Assembly (NCBI GenBank): GCA_964568585.1 | Contig: CAZMQI010000005.1 | Coordinates: 1-64,000, forward strand | Source: RGZA01 sp964568585 | Lineage (GTDB): Bacteria > Pseudomonadota > Alphaproteobacteria > UBA9219 > RGZA01 | Direction of reading: 5' to 3' | Length of the DNA: 64,000 nucleotides | Part shown: piece by piece, positions 1 to 8,864 of the stretch | Layout of the letters: every line of letters starts with the position of its first letter | Position numbering within the stretch: position 1 is the stretch's first letter | Program-made: the position numbers and the translations under genes | Notes under the pieces: generated by a model | Told to the model about the DNA's origin: nothing | Databases searched by the model: none | What the model saw: only the letters and a program-made list of their open reading frames with translations

Positions 1-285
1 ACAACCAATATGCGCGCCGATATAGACCAATGGCTGGAACGCATCAAAGACAGCGTAACCAAACTGGGTTATCACGAAGAAATGCGGTCTATCCGCCAAA
101 TGATGGCACAAGGCACCGCCAGCGAACGTCTGCGTGATGTTTGGCAAAAAACGAACAGTATGAACGCTGTCATCAATCACTGCGTGAATGAATTTAAATC
201 CGGAAAGCCGATGTTGGTCGAACGCACTACAAACGATGGTGCGCCTGCAATCACTTTAATCTCCGAAGTTAAGCTAACAGCCTAA
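1..285 (+). CDS. Carboxylate-amine ligase (GCS2/YbdK-like), C-terminal part only
   Basis: The reading frame is open at the left window edge and the first in-frame ATG is at base 10, so this is probably the last ~94 residues of a longer gene. The visible segment (helical, with 'MMAQGTASERLRDVWQ' in the middle) resembles the C-terminal tail of glutamate-cysteine-ligase-like (GCS2) carboxylate-amine ligases, where a conserved 'GTSADRQL' motif precedes the final helices. These enzymes join an amino acid carboxylate to an amine using ATP. The catalytic ATP-grasp-like region would lie outside the window. It ends immediately before, and convergent with, the outer-membrane protein gene. The family call rests on one short motif and is moderate. 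Confidence 0.55.
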   Translation, partial: TTNMRADIDQWLERIKDSVTKLGYHEEMRSIRQMMAQGTASERLRDVWQKTNSMNAVINHCVNEFKSGKPMLVERTTNDGAPAITLISEVKLTA

Positions 286-2487
286 TCACTCAACACGGTC
301 AAAGCCCCATACGGGATTATTGATGCTTGGCTGGGTTGCTGCGCCAACCAATTCAAGACGCAGATTATTATTCATATGACGTGGCAAGCCAAAGCGGATG
401 GTGCGGCCCGATAGTTGCCATTCATGCACGCGGCGCACTGTGCCGGATGCCAGATCGGCGGATAATGTCTCGGTGAATGTGCCATCCACCACATTGGTCG
501 TTGGGCGTCCATAAATACGTACCAGCTCGCTCAGGATGGTTTTATAGTCACGTTCCAGCGCGCTTGAACTATCGCTAGTGTTCTCGAATATCACGCCATG
601 ACGTGCCAGCTTGCCATCCTTCATTTCATATACAACCCGCTGCGATGCTGAAATGCGGCTGAACACATCATCATTCACCGTGATGATGCCATTTGATACA
701 TTCGCTGACAGATTTTCTTTCTTGAGTTTTTCAAGCAAAGCGGTCTGCGTCAGACCTAGCTCGGGTTTGCGTAGCAACTCGTCTGCTGAAACCTCCATCG
801 CGGTTTGAGTGATCTTACCTTCAGGTACCACATCGCTTGCATCCGGCGCATTGCTGAAATGGATAGTGTAATTCACGCCCACCCGCCACGCTTGGGTATC
901 ATCCGCTGCATCGGGGCTACGTTGGAAATAATCACCTGACAATGAAACCGTATGCACACCCGTTGTATAGCTATAACGGCCGGAGGCAGTTTCACTGAAG
1001 ATGTTGTTGCTGGGCGGCACATATTCTTCGGTGTTGTTATTCTGGTAATTCACATTGAATGAATGGCCGCCAACATTGGCATTGGCTGAAATCTGCGGGC
1101 CATATTGTAATGAATGACGCGTGCCCGTTGTGCTTTCGGTAACGATAACGCCAGGGCTTAGGGTTCCAGAAAACTCGCCTAACGCCCAACGATAATCCGC
1201 GCCAAGCGTGTGGTCATGTGCCTGTGTAATCGCGGCAGTGATGTTATTATGAATTTTGCGATACCGGAACCCATATCGGCCCGACAGATCATCGGTAATG
1301 GTCTTGGATAGGCTCATCCCCGTCGTATACGTCTGCGAATGCGTGGTGACGCTTTCGTTTTTCAAATGCGTTGACGATGCATCCACCGAACCCGTCAACC
1401 CATCCACCAGCGTGCCGAGCAATGGGCCTGTCAACCGCAAGCCATAGGTGTTTTCAACCAGCGGGTTCGCGGTTTCCAGGGATGATTCCGTGCGGTTCTG
1501 CCGTCCCGTCAACCGCAAACCGCCATCGAATTTCCAGCCAAGCTGTGTTTCCAAATGGCTTTGGTTCGATTGCACACTGCCGCCTGCTGGCTGGTAATTT
1601 GTTCCATAGCGTTCAAACAGAATACTGTAGGTGAGCGGTGTTTTATTATGCCCTTCAAGACGCGTGAACAATCCGACATCCGCCTGATTGGTCTTTGGCG
1701 ATGTGACGATGGTGCTGGGCACATCACCTACAAACAATCCGACTTCATTTTCAAAGCTGAGACTTTGTCCAAGCAGATTTAAATCGGTCTGTGCGCCAAG
1801 CGTTGTCACGTTTTGCTGCAAGCCGAGAGATGATATCGCGCCATCCGGCTTCTTGTAGTTATAGATATGGTTGACGATAAACGAGCCGTATGCATCGTTT
1901 TCAGCAAGGTATGATGCGCCGGTGAAGAAACTTTTATCGAAATTCACCTGGCGATACACACCTTGGTCAAACCCCGCCATCATATTGATGGAATGCGACC
2001 ACGCACCAGAGCTGGTCGGCTGCAATTCGATATTCGCGCCTTTAAGTGGCAATTGCATCGAACGCGGCGAGAAGCTGGCGTAAAAATCTCCTGCATCTAC
2101 GATATAGGGTGTGGAGCTTTCGCCATTTTCCCATGTGGTCGAGAATTGTTCGACCGTGGCGTTACGATACTGGCTACGATAATCGGAGCGGTTGTATAAC
2201 CCGCCAAAGCGACCCTTGATGGATTGATAGGGTGAGAATTCTTTTGAAAATTGTGCGTTGGTTTCAGCATAAATCTGGTTACCGGTATTCTGGTATGGGC
2301 TACCCGCCAAGGCACCGGAATATTGATAGTTCGAAACATCAACCGACGCATCACCTTCAACGAGCCAACCCGATAACAGCGGCGAGGACGGATCAACCGA
2401 TACCGCGCTTTCTTCTGCGGCAATTGCCGTCGAAGCCAGCAACATACTGGTCATGATAAACGAAGTGAGAAGGAAGCGCGTGGTCAT
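286..2487 (-). CDS. Large outer-membrane beta-barrel protein of unknown function
   Basis: A 733-residue protein with a cleavable signal peptide (hydrophobic residues about 8-22, ending A-I-A-A). Residues about 40-570 are dominated by alternating polar/hydrophobic stretches rich in Gly, Asn, Ser, Tyr and Thr, as in porin-sized outer-membrane barrels. Residues about 580-733 read as a soluble alpha/beta tail. The final residues are not the usual C-terminal Phe barrel signature, so the tail may follow the barrel. I chose the ATG at 2487 over the TTG one codon upstream. It lies 10 bases after a secreted-protein gene and is the last gene of a four-gene minus-strand cluster. I do not recognise the family. 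Confidence 0.7.
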   Translation of the reverse strand: MTTRFLLTSFIMTSMLLASTAIAAEESAVSVDPSSPLLSGWLVEGDASVDVSNYQYSGALAGSPYQNTGNQIYAETNAQFSKEFSPYQSIKGRFGGLYNRSDYRSQYRNATVEQFSTTWENGESSTPYIVDAGDFYASFSPRSMQLPLKGANIELQPTSSGAWSHSINMMAGFDQGVYRQVNFDKSFFTGASYLAENDAYGSFIVNHIYNYKKPDGAISSLGLQQNVTTLGAQTDLNLLGQSLSFENEVGLFVGDVPSTIVTSPKTNQADVGLFTRLEGHNKTPLTYSILFERYGTNYQPAGGSVQSNQSHLETQLGWKFDGGLRLTGRQNRTESSLETANPLVENTYGLRLTGPLLGTLVDGLTGSVDASSTHLKNESVTTHSQTYTTGMSLSKTITDDLSGRYGFRYRKIHNNITAAITQAHDHTLGADYRWALGEFSGTLSPGVIVTESTTGTRHSLQYGPQISANANVGGHSFNVNYQNNNTEEYVPPSNNIFSETASGRYSYTTGVHTVSLSGDYFQRSPDAADDTQAWRVGVNYTIHFSNAPDASDVVPEGKITQTAMEVSADELLRKPELGLTQTALLEKLKKENLSANVSNGIITVNDDVFSRISASQRVVYEMKDGKLARHGVIFENTSDSSSALERDYKTILSELVRIYGRPTTNVVDGTFTETLSADLASGTVRRVHEWQLSGRTIRFGLPRHMNNNLRLELVGAATQPSINNPVWGFDRVE

Positions 2488-2497
2488 CAATTACGTC

Positions 2498-3013
2498 TTA
2501 GCTCTTGGAACGCGAGGTGAGTTCAAACAGATATTCGCCCGTGCCGCGCAGACGTGTGTTGCCGATGCGTGCGTCTTGGTAATGCACATCAGTTTCAACC
2601 TCGGCTGACACAACGCTCACCAATAAGGGTTTGCCATCATCACCTTGTCTGGTTTTCTGGCCTATCACCTTAATCGCACGAATGCTTTTAACTTCCAGCC
2701 GCGCATCAAATGGCACATGGTCGTTCAGCGCGTTGACCAGTTCACTGCGGTTAGGGAAACGATCGCCCAGATAATTCTCGATGTCACCAGTACCCCAGCT
2801 GGCCATCAATTTTTCAATCGAACGGCGGATGAATTCTTGGTCTAACGATACCGTTGGCGCGCCAACCGGGCCGCCGCTTTTATCATCGGCCTGAAGCACG
2901 CTGTCATTTTCAAACGGGGTTTTGATAGCGCGCTTTTCGCGGAACTCGCGTGCATCTGCAGGCGATGCAACGAGCATCAGTGCAGCAACCAGCATCAGAA
3001 TAATGTGTTTCAT
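2498..3013 (-). CDS. Small secreted protein, possibly NTF2-like fold
   Basis: 171 residues with a clear signal peptide (MKHIILMLVAALMLVASPADA) and no cysteines in the mature part. The mature region has an acidic linker, then about 110 residues with helix-rich 'IRRSIEKLMASWGTGDIENYL' followed by four beta-rich stretches. That order suits an NTF2/SnoaL-like cone fold, but this is only an inference from the pattern. It lies 13 bases after the upstream secreted-protein gene's stop and 10 bases before the barrel gene, so it is almost certainly co-transcribed and may act in the periplasm with the barrel. Confidence 0.6.
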   Translation of the reverse strand: MKHIILMLVAALMLVASPADAREFREKRAIKTPFENDSVLQADDKSGGPVGAPTVSLDQEFIRRSIEKLMASWGTGDIENYLGDRFPNRSELVNALNDHVPFDARLEVKSIRAIKVIGQKTRQGDDGKPLLVSVVSAEVETDVHYQDARIGNTRLRGTGEYLFELTSRSKS

Positions 3014-3026
3014 ATGCTTACTCCCG

Positions 3027-3713
3027 TTACAGTTTTACAAAATTACTAATAATCACGCTGCCACCGCCTGCACCACTGGTTTGCACGGTCAATGTCATCC
3101 GGTAGGTCACGCCGCCTCTGCTGATTTGTACATTTGGGGTAGCAAACCCTGTACCAAGCCCTGGAATAAGCGTAGATATATTCGAAACCCAGCCATTTAA
3201 TCCGGTCACGGCTGCGCTTACAGTGGTGAAGCTATCCACCTGCAACACACCGTTAAGTGCTGATGGGCCAGCTGCCATTGAACACACGCCATTGTTTGAC
3301 GCTGGAAACACCAAATCCACCGAAGCTGCAAATCCTGCAAGCGGGAAACGCGTTCCATTGGCACAGGTCACGATTGCCGTTGTCGCGGGCGGCAAACCTG
3401 GCGCAGCAGGTACTGAACGGGTTTCTGGATCGATCTGGTTACGCACATCGCTCACGCGGAATGGCAATATGCCGCCCGTACCTGCAGGGCGCTGCTTGAG
3501 CAATCGGATATCCACCAATTCCTGTTTGCTTCCTTGCACTTTCGGTGCAGCCGGAGCAACCGATACAACGGGCGGAAGTATCGGTTCAGATTTTAGAACA
3601 TCACTGATAATTACAGAAGATGATACCTGTTCGTATTGCTTGAAAGGCACGGCATGTGCTGGCAAAGCCATCAGCACGGCCAAAGCAAAACATGAAATGA
3701 AACAGCGGGTCAT
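3027..3713 (-). CDS. Secreted protein sharing an 'IRLL..PF..DVR' module with two other window proteins
   Basis: 228 residues from the ATG at 3713; an upstream in-frame extension exists, but this ATG starts directly with a signal peptide ending A-H-A. Residues 67-95 carry 'VDIRLLKQRP' then 'PF' and 'DVRNQIDP'. The same motif order occurs in the 986-residue protein upstream and in the repeat protein at 58.9-59.8 kb. The C-terminal half is Gly/Ser/Thr/Val-rich and looks beta-structured, with two cysteines (TCANGT and GVCSM) that could pair. It follows the 986-residue gene by 142 bases on the same strand and precedes the NTF2-like gene by 13. Function unknown. Confidence 0.65.
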   Translation of the reverse strand: MTRCFISCFALAVLMALPAHAVPFKQYEQVSSSVIISDVLKSEPILPPVVSVAPAAPKVQGSKQELVDIRLLKQRPAGTGGILPFRVSDVRNQIDPETRSVPAAPGLPPATTAIVTCANGTRFPLAGFAASVDLVFPASNNGVCSMAAGPSALNGVLQVDSFTTVSAAVTGLNGWVSNISTLIPGLGTGFATPNVQISRGGVTYRMTLTVQTSGAGGGSVIISNFVKL

Positions 3714-3855
3714 GAACGGACTGCTAAAAACGTGGATATTATTATTTTGTGTAACAAAACAGCGGTTTTTTACAAGTGATGATTGTGGCAAAGCCCATTA
3801 TTATTGGCTATACCGTCATAAAAACAACAATTAGGCACCCCTTGGTAATGTTTAA

Positions 3856-6816
3856 TTAAGGCTTGTAGGGATTGCATGCTCGCGCTGCCGAATTACAGCC
3901 GCCTTCACACAACGTTGCATTGCTTTGCGCGCCGCCCGTACATGTCACCAAGGTCGTGCTGTTCGAACAATAATCGCCATTACTCTTGCCCGTGCAACTG
4001 AACCCGCCACTGGTTGTGCGAAGGCCTGCGCCACTGGCAGCACCACTGACAACACCGGCAGCAGGACCGCGCATCGATGGTGATGACGGCACATGATTAT
4101 CGTTTGCAGGTTCGCTTGCACCGGGCAATGTCTTGCCGGTTTTTGCAACGCCACCCTTATCCAATGCAGATGGATCAATCTTCGTCCTCACATCACCTGC
4201 GGTGAAAGGTGATGCGCCTGAAAGCGGTTTTGCTTTGAGCAAGCGGATAGCCACCAACTCGTTATCCTTATCACTCACCGCGCGTTTATCACCGCCTGCT
4301 CGCTTTGGTTTTGCAGGTGATTTTTCTTCGAGGTGTTTTGTGCCTTGGCCCAATTTGTCTTTCAGGTTCCCATCACCCAAAGCTTTGCCAAGATCTCCTG
4401 CATTGGGAGATGCTTTTTTATCATCTGCGGGCTTATACATATCACCATCATTGGTGTTGACCGAGCCAGCAGGCTTGAGCGATTCACCACCCTTCACGCC
4501 CAACCCCTTTTTGCCAACAAGACCCTTTTGAATGTTCTTTTGCTCTTGTTCCTTGAGCTTGCCGTAATCAGCATAGTACAGTGATGCATCAGGCGCACAG
4601 CACGGGGTTTGCACATAACCGCTCTTGGTCAGATGGCACTTCGCACGGGAATCTGTGCCCTGCCCTGCTTCTTTCACACAAGCCTTAAGCGATGCTGGCG
4701 TCTTGCACACCACGCGGAACAAGTCGGGCTTGCCATCAAGCGCGGTGCCAAAAGTGCAATCACCCTTTGAATCATCCACCAGCTTCTTTGCTTTTGCCAA
4801 TTGTTCAGGTGTGCGCTGCGATGGATCATAGGTATCGACATACTCGCTGCCGCCGCCAAAGACCGCTGTCACGCAACATGGCTTGGTAACAAAACCACCA
4901 TCGCCGATTTTGCATGCATCACTGCCAAATGTATTTTTACATGCGCCAATATTATCAGTGCTGCCACACGCCACAATGCGCGGATCGTAACTGAGCAGCT
5001 TGTCCACCGAATATCCGCCAGCCGAACATGCTGATGATGTGTCTTTGGCATGCGATGCCACAAAACTCTTGATAGGCGTTATCCCATCCACCTTATCCAG
5101 CGCGCTGGCATCAAATGAACAACAGGTGGTGGTGGCTTGGCCCAAATCGGTCACAGCCTTGGGGTCGCACTCGCGTTGATTCATCCAGCTAAAATGGCTT
5201 TGGCATGCCTTATATGCTTGGGGCAACGAACAGACAATCTTCAAAGGATCGGTGGGTGATGTGGTGCAGAACGGCCCGCCGCTTTTCTTGGCAATCTCTG
5301 CAGCGACATTAATTGCCATCTGTTCTGACTCGCTTGGCTTCGCGCCGCCCTGACAACAGGGGATTTCTTTTCCGCCTAATTCCAGCGAACTATTCGCGCA
5401 CGCCTTGGGATAGGATTGTGTGCAGGCATTCATGCCTTGCCCATCCTGACATTTGATCAGGTTACGCAGAGCAGGATCGGCGTTGCAAAGGCCGCCGGTT
5501 TTTCCTGCCATGGCATAGGTCAGGTTTTTTTGAATAGTGTTGCGCGCCTTATCCATATCCCATGGATGATAGCTGGACGGGCTATAGCTCACGAAACCAT
5601 CGCACACGGTTTCAATTGGTTCATCGTTAAACGCAGCGGTAAAAATATTGGCTTGCGGGTATTGCTGAAGAAAATATTGCTTACATGCAGTTCGCACGTC
5701 TTCCTTGATGTTTTTAAACGCTGCATCACTGACCAATGCTGCGCCTTCGGCTTTGGGCCTTACGTTTTTCTTGTAATACTCTCCGCGTTCAATCTGGAAT
5801 GCATGCCATTGCAACTTGCCCATCGATTGCACGACATAGCGGTCACGAAATAGCGCGCATACTTTCTTTGCAGTGCTTGACGACATATTGGTTGGTTCGA
5901 AATAATCGTAGCAATTATTGTAAAGTGTATCGGCAAGCTGAACATAACCATCCTTGCCTAGCATCGGAACGAACATCTGATTATAATAATTTTCCGGTGG
6001 TATGTGATCGCCGCCGATGATGCCAAGTGCTTCGGCGGCTGCACCGGTTCCCGATACCACCCAGCCAATGACTTTTCCTGCAATTTTGGCGCAAGCAGCA
6101 GATGCCACATCACTGACAATAGGGATGGACCCAATGCCGGAATATTGTTCGGCAAGCTTACATGCCATATCAGGTCCTAGCGTCGTGATCATGGTTTCAA
6201 GCGCTGTACCGTAATTGCCATCCTTGATTGATTTCACGATAGAGATAACTGTGCCAACTATCTGGTCAGCAAGTTTTTCGGTTTTGAAATTACTGTCGAA
6301 TGCGGCATCGCACTCGCAATCCCAATTGGCAAGAATGGTGCCCAGATACGGGATGGACGCGACTTCCGCATCCACAAAGCTTTTGCCTTCCTCAATCTGG
6401 CTGGCTAACAAGGTACGCAAATAATCGGCCTTGCTCTTGCCAAGATATTCATCCCCCTTGCGGTCAATGAATTGGTAAGCTTGCTGGATGGGTTGGTAGC
6501 TTTTGCAATTGCCACCATTAATCGGCAGCAATTTGGGTATGCTTTGCAGTTTGGTGACCTTCAGGGCGCCAATGAAACCGACCAATGAATAATCTTGCGC
6601 CAATGTATAGGACACAATGGTACCCGCACAGACCGGATGCTTTATCGCAAAGATTGTGGCTTCGGTCTGGTCATTATCCAGACCAACCAGTGGCCGCAAC
6701 ACTTCTACCGCTTCTTCCCATGACGGCCATTTGGCTTGCGCGGACGGTGCGGCTAATAAAAGAACTAATGCGAAGCTCGCAGCGATGCATCGCTGGAAAA
6801 AATGTGTCTTGGTCAT
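3856..6816 (-). CDS. Large cysteine-rich secreted protein with four six-Cys repeats
   Basis: 986 residues with a Sec signal peptide (ending APSAQA, about residue 28). Residues about 30-430 are mainly helical with scattered cysteines. Residues 443-488, 517-566, 597-648 and 687-740 form four repeats, each with six cysteines in the order C, C-x8-C, C, CC; the second-to-third spacing is eight residues in every copy. A Lys/Gly/Asp-rich linker follows. Residues 855-882 hold the 'VAIRLLKAKP...PF...DVRTKIDP' module, and residues 939-986 a final Cys-rich domain ending C-NPYKP. Both last parts recur in the protein at 58943. It is the first gene of the cluster reaching to base 286. No known family recognised; a disulfide-stabilised surface or extracellular protein is the best inference. 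Confidence 0.7.
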   Translation of the reverse strand: MTKTHFFQRCIAASFALVLLLAAPSAQAKWPSWEEAVEVLRPLVGLDNDQTEATIFAIKHPVCAGTIVSYTLAQDYSLVGFIGALKVTKLQSIPKLLPINGGNCKSYQPIQQAYQFIDRKGDEYLGKSKADYLRTLLASQIEEGKSFVDAEVASIPYLGTILANWDCECDAAFDSNFKTEKLADQIVGTVISIVKSIKDGNYGTALETMITTLGPDMACKLAEQYSGIGSIPIVSDVASAACAKIAGKVIGWVVSGTGAAAEALGIIGGDHIPPENYYNQMFVPMLGKDGYVQLADTLYNNCYDYFEPTNMSSSTAKKVCALFRDRYVVQSMGKLQWHAFQIERGEYYKKNVRPKAEGAALVSDAAFKNIKEDVRTACKQYFLQQYPQANIFTAAFNDEPIETVCDGFVSYSPSSYHPWDMDKARNTIQKNLTYAMAGKTGGLCNADPALRNLIKCQDGQGMNACTQSYPKACANSSLELGGKEIPCCQGGAKPSESEQMAINVAAEIAKKSGGPFCTTSPTDPLKIVCSLPQAYKACQSHFSWMNQRECDPKAVTDLGQATTTCCSFDASALDKVDGITPIKSFVASHAKDTSSACSAGGYSVDKLLSYDPRIVACGSTDNIGACKNTFGSDACKIGDGGFVTKPCCVTAVFGGGSEYVDTYDPSQRTPEQLAKAKKLVDDSKGDCTFGTALDGKPDLFRVVCKTPASLKACVKEAGQGTDSRAKCHLTKSGYVQTPCCAPDASLYYADYGKLKEQEQKNIQKGLVGKKGLGVKGGESLKPAGSVNTNDGDMYKPADDKKASPNAGDLGKALGDGNLKDKLGQGTKHLEEKSPAKPKRAGGDKRAVSDKDNELVAIRLLKAKPLSGASPFTAGDVRTKIDPSALDKGGVAKTGKTLPGASEPANDNHVPSSPSMRGPAAGVVSGAASGAGLRTTSGGFSCTGKSNGDYCSNSTTLVTCTGGAQSNATLCEGGCNSAARACNPYKP

Positions 6817-6917
6817 GACGTGTATTTCGGTCAGAGGAACAGAAGCGATTTAACGCCCAAATTCTGCCGGACTTATATTTATATGGTCAAGACACCTTTG
6901 CTTAACTACTCAGTCTA

Positions 6918-7130
6918 TTAAGCATTCAGTTCTGGCGTGTGGCCTGAAAGTTCATCGCGTAAGGCCAGTAATACATTGCGGTGAATATCCGCCAACATGC
7001 GGGTGGTGGGGGAAATATTGCCCGCAGGCAATGGGGCACCTGCAAATTTCAATGCTTCGGCGCCATGCCATTCACGCTTGGTGCCAAGGGGCGATAATTG
7101 GGTCAATTTGACTTCGGTGATTAAACTCAT
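6918..7130 (-). CDS. Small hypothetical protein
   Basis: 70 residues, no signal peptide or membrane segment. The start ATG overlaps the stop of the upstream gene (ATGA), which is strong evidence for translational coupling and for both being real. The sequence is mixed, with a Pro/Gly-rich centre and a helical C-terminal third (MLADIHRNVLLALRDEL). I do not recognise it. Confidence 0.5.
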   Translation of the reverse strand: MSLITEVKLTQLSPLGTKREWHGAEALKFAGAPLPAGNISPTTRMLADIHRNVLLALRDELSGHTPELNA

Positions 7131-7516
7131 CGTCCATCCTCCAGCTGCCGCGCGGTGAGGAGGATTTTTTTAACAGGGTCAAAGTGGAACAGAATATCTT
7201 CCGAAACGCCGTTTTCATCTGTTTTAGCAATCGTCACGGTGATGGGCTTATCTTTGGCGGATGACGCAATGCTAATCATCGCATCATTGCATTCATAAGT
7301 CGAAAAGCGGTTCGATGGCGGCGCTTTGCCCGATCCATGATTCGTTGGAAGTGACGTTGTGACCAGATTCAGATCATAATAATTGAGTGCGCTCAAAATT
7401 TTTCGCGCTGCTTCAGGAATATTATGATTTGAGGCCCCAAAATATTTCATCTGTTTTTCATATTTTTTTATCGGTTGCTTCATAAAGCGTTCATCTTCGA
7501 ACCACTCATCACTCAC
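7127..7516 (-). CDS. Small hypothetical protein coupled to the 6918 gene
   Basis: 129 residues if GTG at 7516 is used; an ATG at 7483 (11 residues shorter) is an alternative. The N-terminus is charged, with many Lys, Asp and Glu; the second half reads as beta-rich (ISIASSAKDKPITVTIAKTD, then ILFHFDP). It ends in an ATGA overlap with the next gene, so the two form a two-gene operon. No membrane segment, no family recognised. Confidence 0.5.
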   Translation of the reverse strand: MSDEWFEDERFMKQPIKKYEKQMKYFGASNHNIPEAARKILSALNYYDLNLVTTSLPTNHGSGKAPPSNRFSTYECNDAMISIASSAKDKPITVTIAKTDENGVSEDILFHFDPVKKILLTARQLEDGR

Positions 7517-7777
7517 GGTTGAGCGCAGTGCACCTCATTTCATTCTAAAGAAAATTCGCAAAGAAACCGTGAAACAGCCTTAACCACATGATTTCGTTAA
7601 GGTTATCCGCGCATTAACCAGACATGAATATTCCGTTCAATTTGCGTAAAAAACCACCTGCATTTGTCTAAAATGCCAATGATTTCAATGATTTAATTCA
7701 GTTTTTTTTAATACGCGTCGTCTATGCTCAAGCCCATAACAAGAAAATATTTTTTAAGTCACAAAAGGGGTACGGCT

Positions 7778-8080
7778 ATGACAATGAATAACGCCACAAA
7801 TGCTGGCCAAGAATTTAACATGCGCGGCAAAGCGGATCTATCGCACCTGCCGCCAGCAGATACCAAGCGCTGGGTTATCAGCCGCAAAGCAATCGTCGTT
7901 GACGCAGTTCGCAAAGGTCATATCACCTTGGCTGAAGTATGTGCGCGCTATTCGCTTTCCGAAGAAGAAATTCGTTCATGGATGAAGTTATCCGAACGTG
8001 GCGGTTCACGTGCCTTGCGCGTAACCCGTCTGCAAGATTATCGCCGCAAAACCACCACCACAGGTACTGCGTCAGCTTAA
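7778..8080 (+). CDS. sciP: DUF1153 helix-turn-helix protein, SciP-like (CtrA inhibitor family)
   Basis: 100 residues. The block 'RWVISRKAIVVDAVRKGHIT' followed by 'CARYSLSEEEIRSW' is the DUF1153 signature; in Caulobacter this family is SciP, which binds CtrA and blocks transcription of CtrA targets during the cell cycle. Start: ATG at 7778 preceded by AAAGGGG about 10 bases upstream; an in-frame extension back to 7724 lacks such a site. The gene is monocistronic and ends in a strong terminator. The family call is firm. SciP function is inferred, since DUF1153 also includes paralogues not shown to bind CtrA. Confidence 0.8.
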   Translation: MTMNNATNAGQEFNMRGKADLSHLPPADTKRWVISRKAIVVDAVRKGHITLAEVCARYSLSEEEIRSWMKLSERGGSRALRVTRLQDYRRKTTTTGTASA

Positions 8081-8115
8081 AGCCGGTTTCTTGTTATCAC
8101 AGTTTGTTCCCTACA

Positions 8116-8148
8116 GCCACGCACCCCGCAAGTGCGTGGCTTTTTTTT
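8116..8148 (+). terminator. Rho-independent terminator of the sciP-like gene
   Basis: A perfect 9-bp stem (GCCACGCAC / GTGCGTGGC) with a 7-base loop is followed by eight T. It lies 35 bases after the stop codon and directly before the convergent methyltransferase gene. Confidence 0.9.
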
Positions 8149-8150
8149 AC

Positions 8151-8864
8151 TTATTCCTCTGCGGCCAGCAAACGGTAAATCGTCGTATGCTTGATTTCGC
8201 TATCTTCAACCTCTAAGGGTGTGGCGATATCATATTCCGCAAGCTTTTCTAACCCTTCCTTGGGCAGGTAATTACGCCCGGGGTCAGCCAATAGCACCGT
8301 CTTTCCTTGCTTAACCTGCGCCCGCAGCCATTCAATGGCATAGCCCGCCATGGGCCATTCATAACAAAAATCACCTGCCAGAACGACATCGATATCCGGC
8401 AGCTCGCGGTTAATTTTATTATCATGCAACACATCAACGCTGACATTATTCGCAGCCGCATTCATGCCCACCGCAACGATAGACAACGGGTCAACATCAT
8501 TCGCAACAACAGATGCCGCGCCGGACATTTTTGCCGCAATCGCGCATAGACCAGAGCCCGATGCGAAATCGAACACGCGTTTATCTTTGACGATAGCGGG
8601 ATTATCCAACACATAGCGCGCCAGCGCCTGACCGCCCGGCCATGCAAATGACCAGAATGGCGGCGGGATATTTTTTGCCTCGAACCGTGTTTCGGTTACA
8701 CGCCACAATGCGTTGAATACTTCGCTCAAGTATAATTTCATTTCAGGAAGCAGCGGCGGGTTTTTAAGCTGCGTGTTGGCGATGATGAACTCGCTTTGCT
8801 CGGTGATATAGCTTGGCCAATCTTCAACCTTCTTCACGCGCTTGGTCTTGATATTACTACTCAT
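8151..8864 (-). CDS. Class I SAM methyltransferase, ETF-beta lysine methyltransferase (METTL20)-like
   Basis: 237 residues. Motifs seen: 'PPPFWSFAWPGGQALARY' near residue 65, SAM-binding motif I 'VFDFASGSGLCAIAA', motif II 'VVANDVDPLS', and 'LAGDFCYE' in the position of the catalytic D-x-x-Y/F motif. These match bacterial METTL20-type enzymes, which trimethylate lysines on the beta subunit of electron-transfer flavoprotein. The start ATG at 8864 overlaps the ubiA stop (ATGA), so it is coupled to ubiA. Other PrmA-like small methyltransferases share some motifs, so the exact substrate is inferred. Confidence 0.75.
   Translation of the reverse strand: MSSNIKTKRVKKVEDWPSYITEQSEFIIANTQLKNPPLLPEMKLYLSEVFNALWRVTETRFEAKNIPPPFWSFAWPGGQALARYVLDNPAIVKDKRVFDFASGSGLCAIAAKMSGAASVVANDVDPLSIVAVGMNAAANNVSVDVLHDNKINRELPDIDVVLAGDFCYEWPMAGYAIEWLRAQVKQGKTVLLADPGRNYLPKEGLEKLAEYDIATPLEVEDSEIKHTTIYRLLAAEE

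Noticed and set aside
240..7130. Similar peptides LISEVKLT (end of the ligase fragment) and LITEVKLT (start of the 6918 gene)
   Set aside because: Eight residues only, different positions in the proteins and no similarity around them; likely chance.
7560..7777. Possible CtrA boxes (TTAA pairs) upstream of the sciP-like gene
   Set aside because: The spacings seen are 11 or 13 bases, not the required seven.
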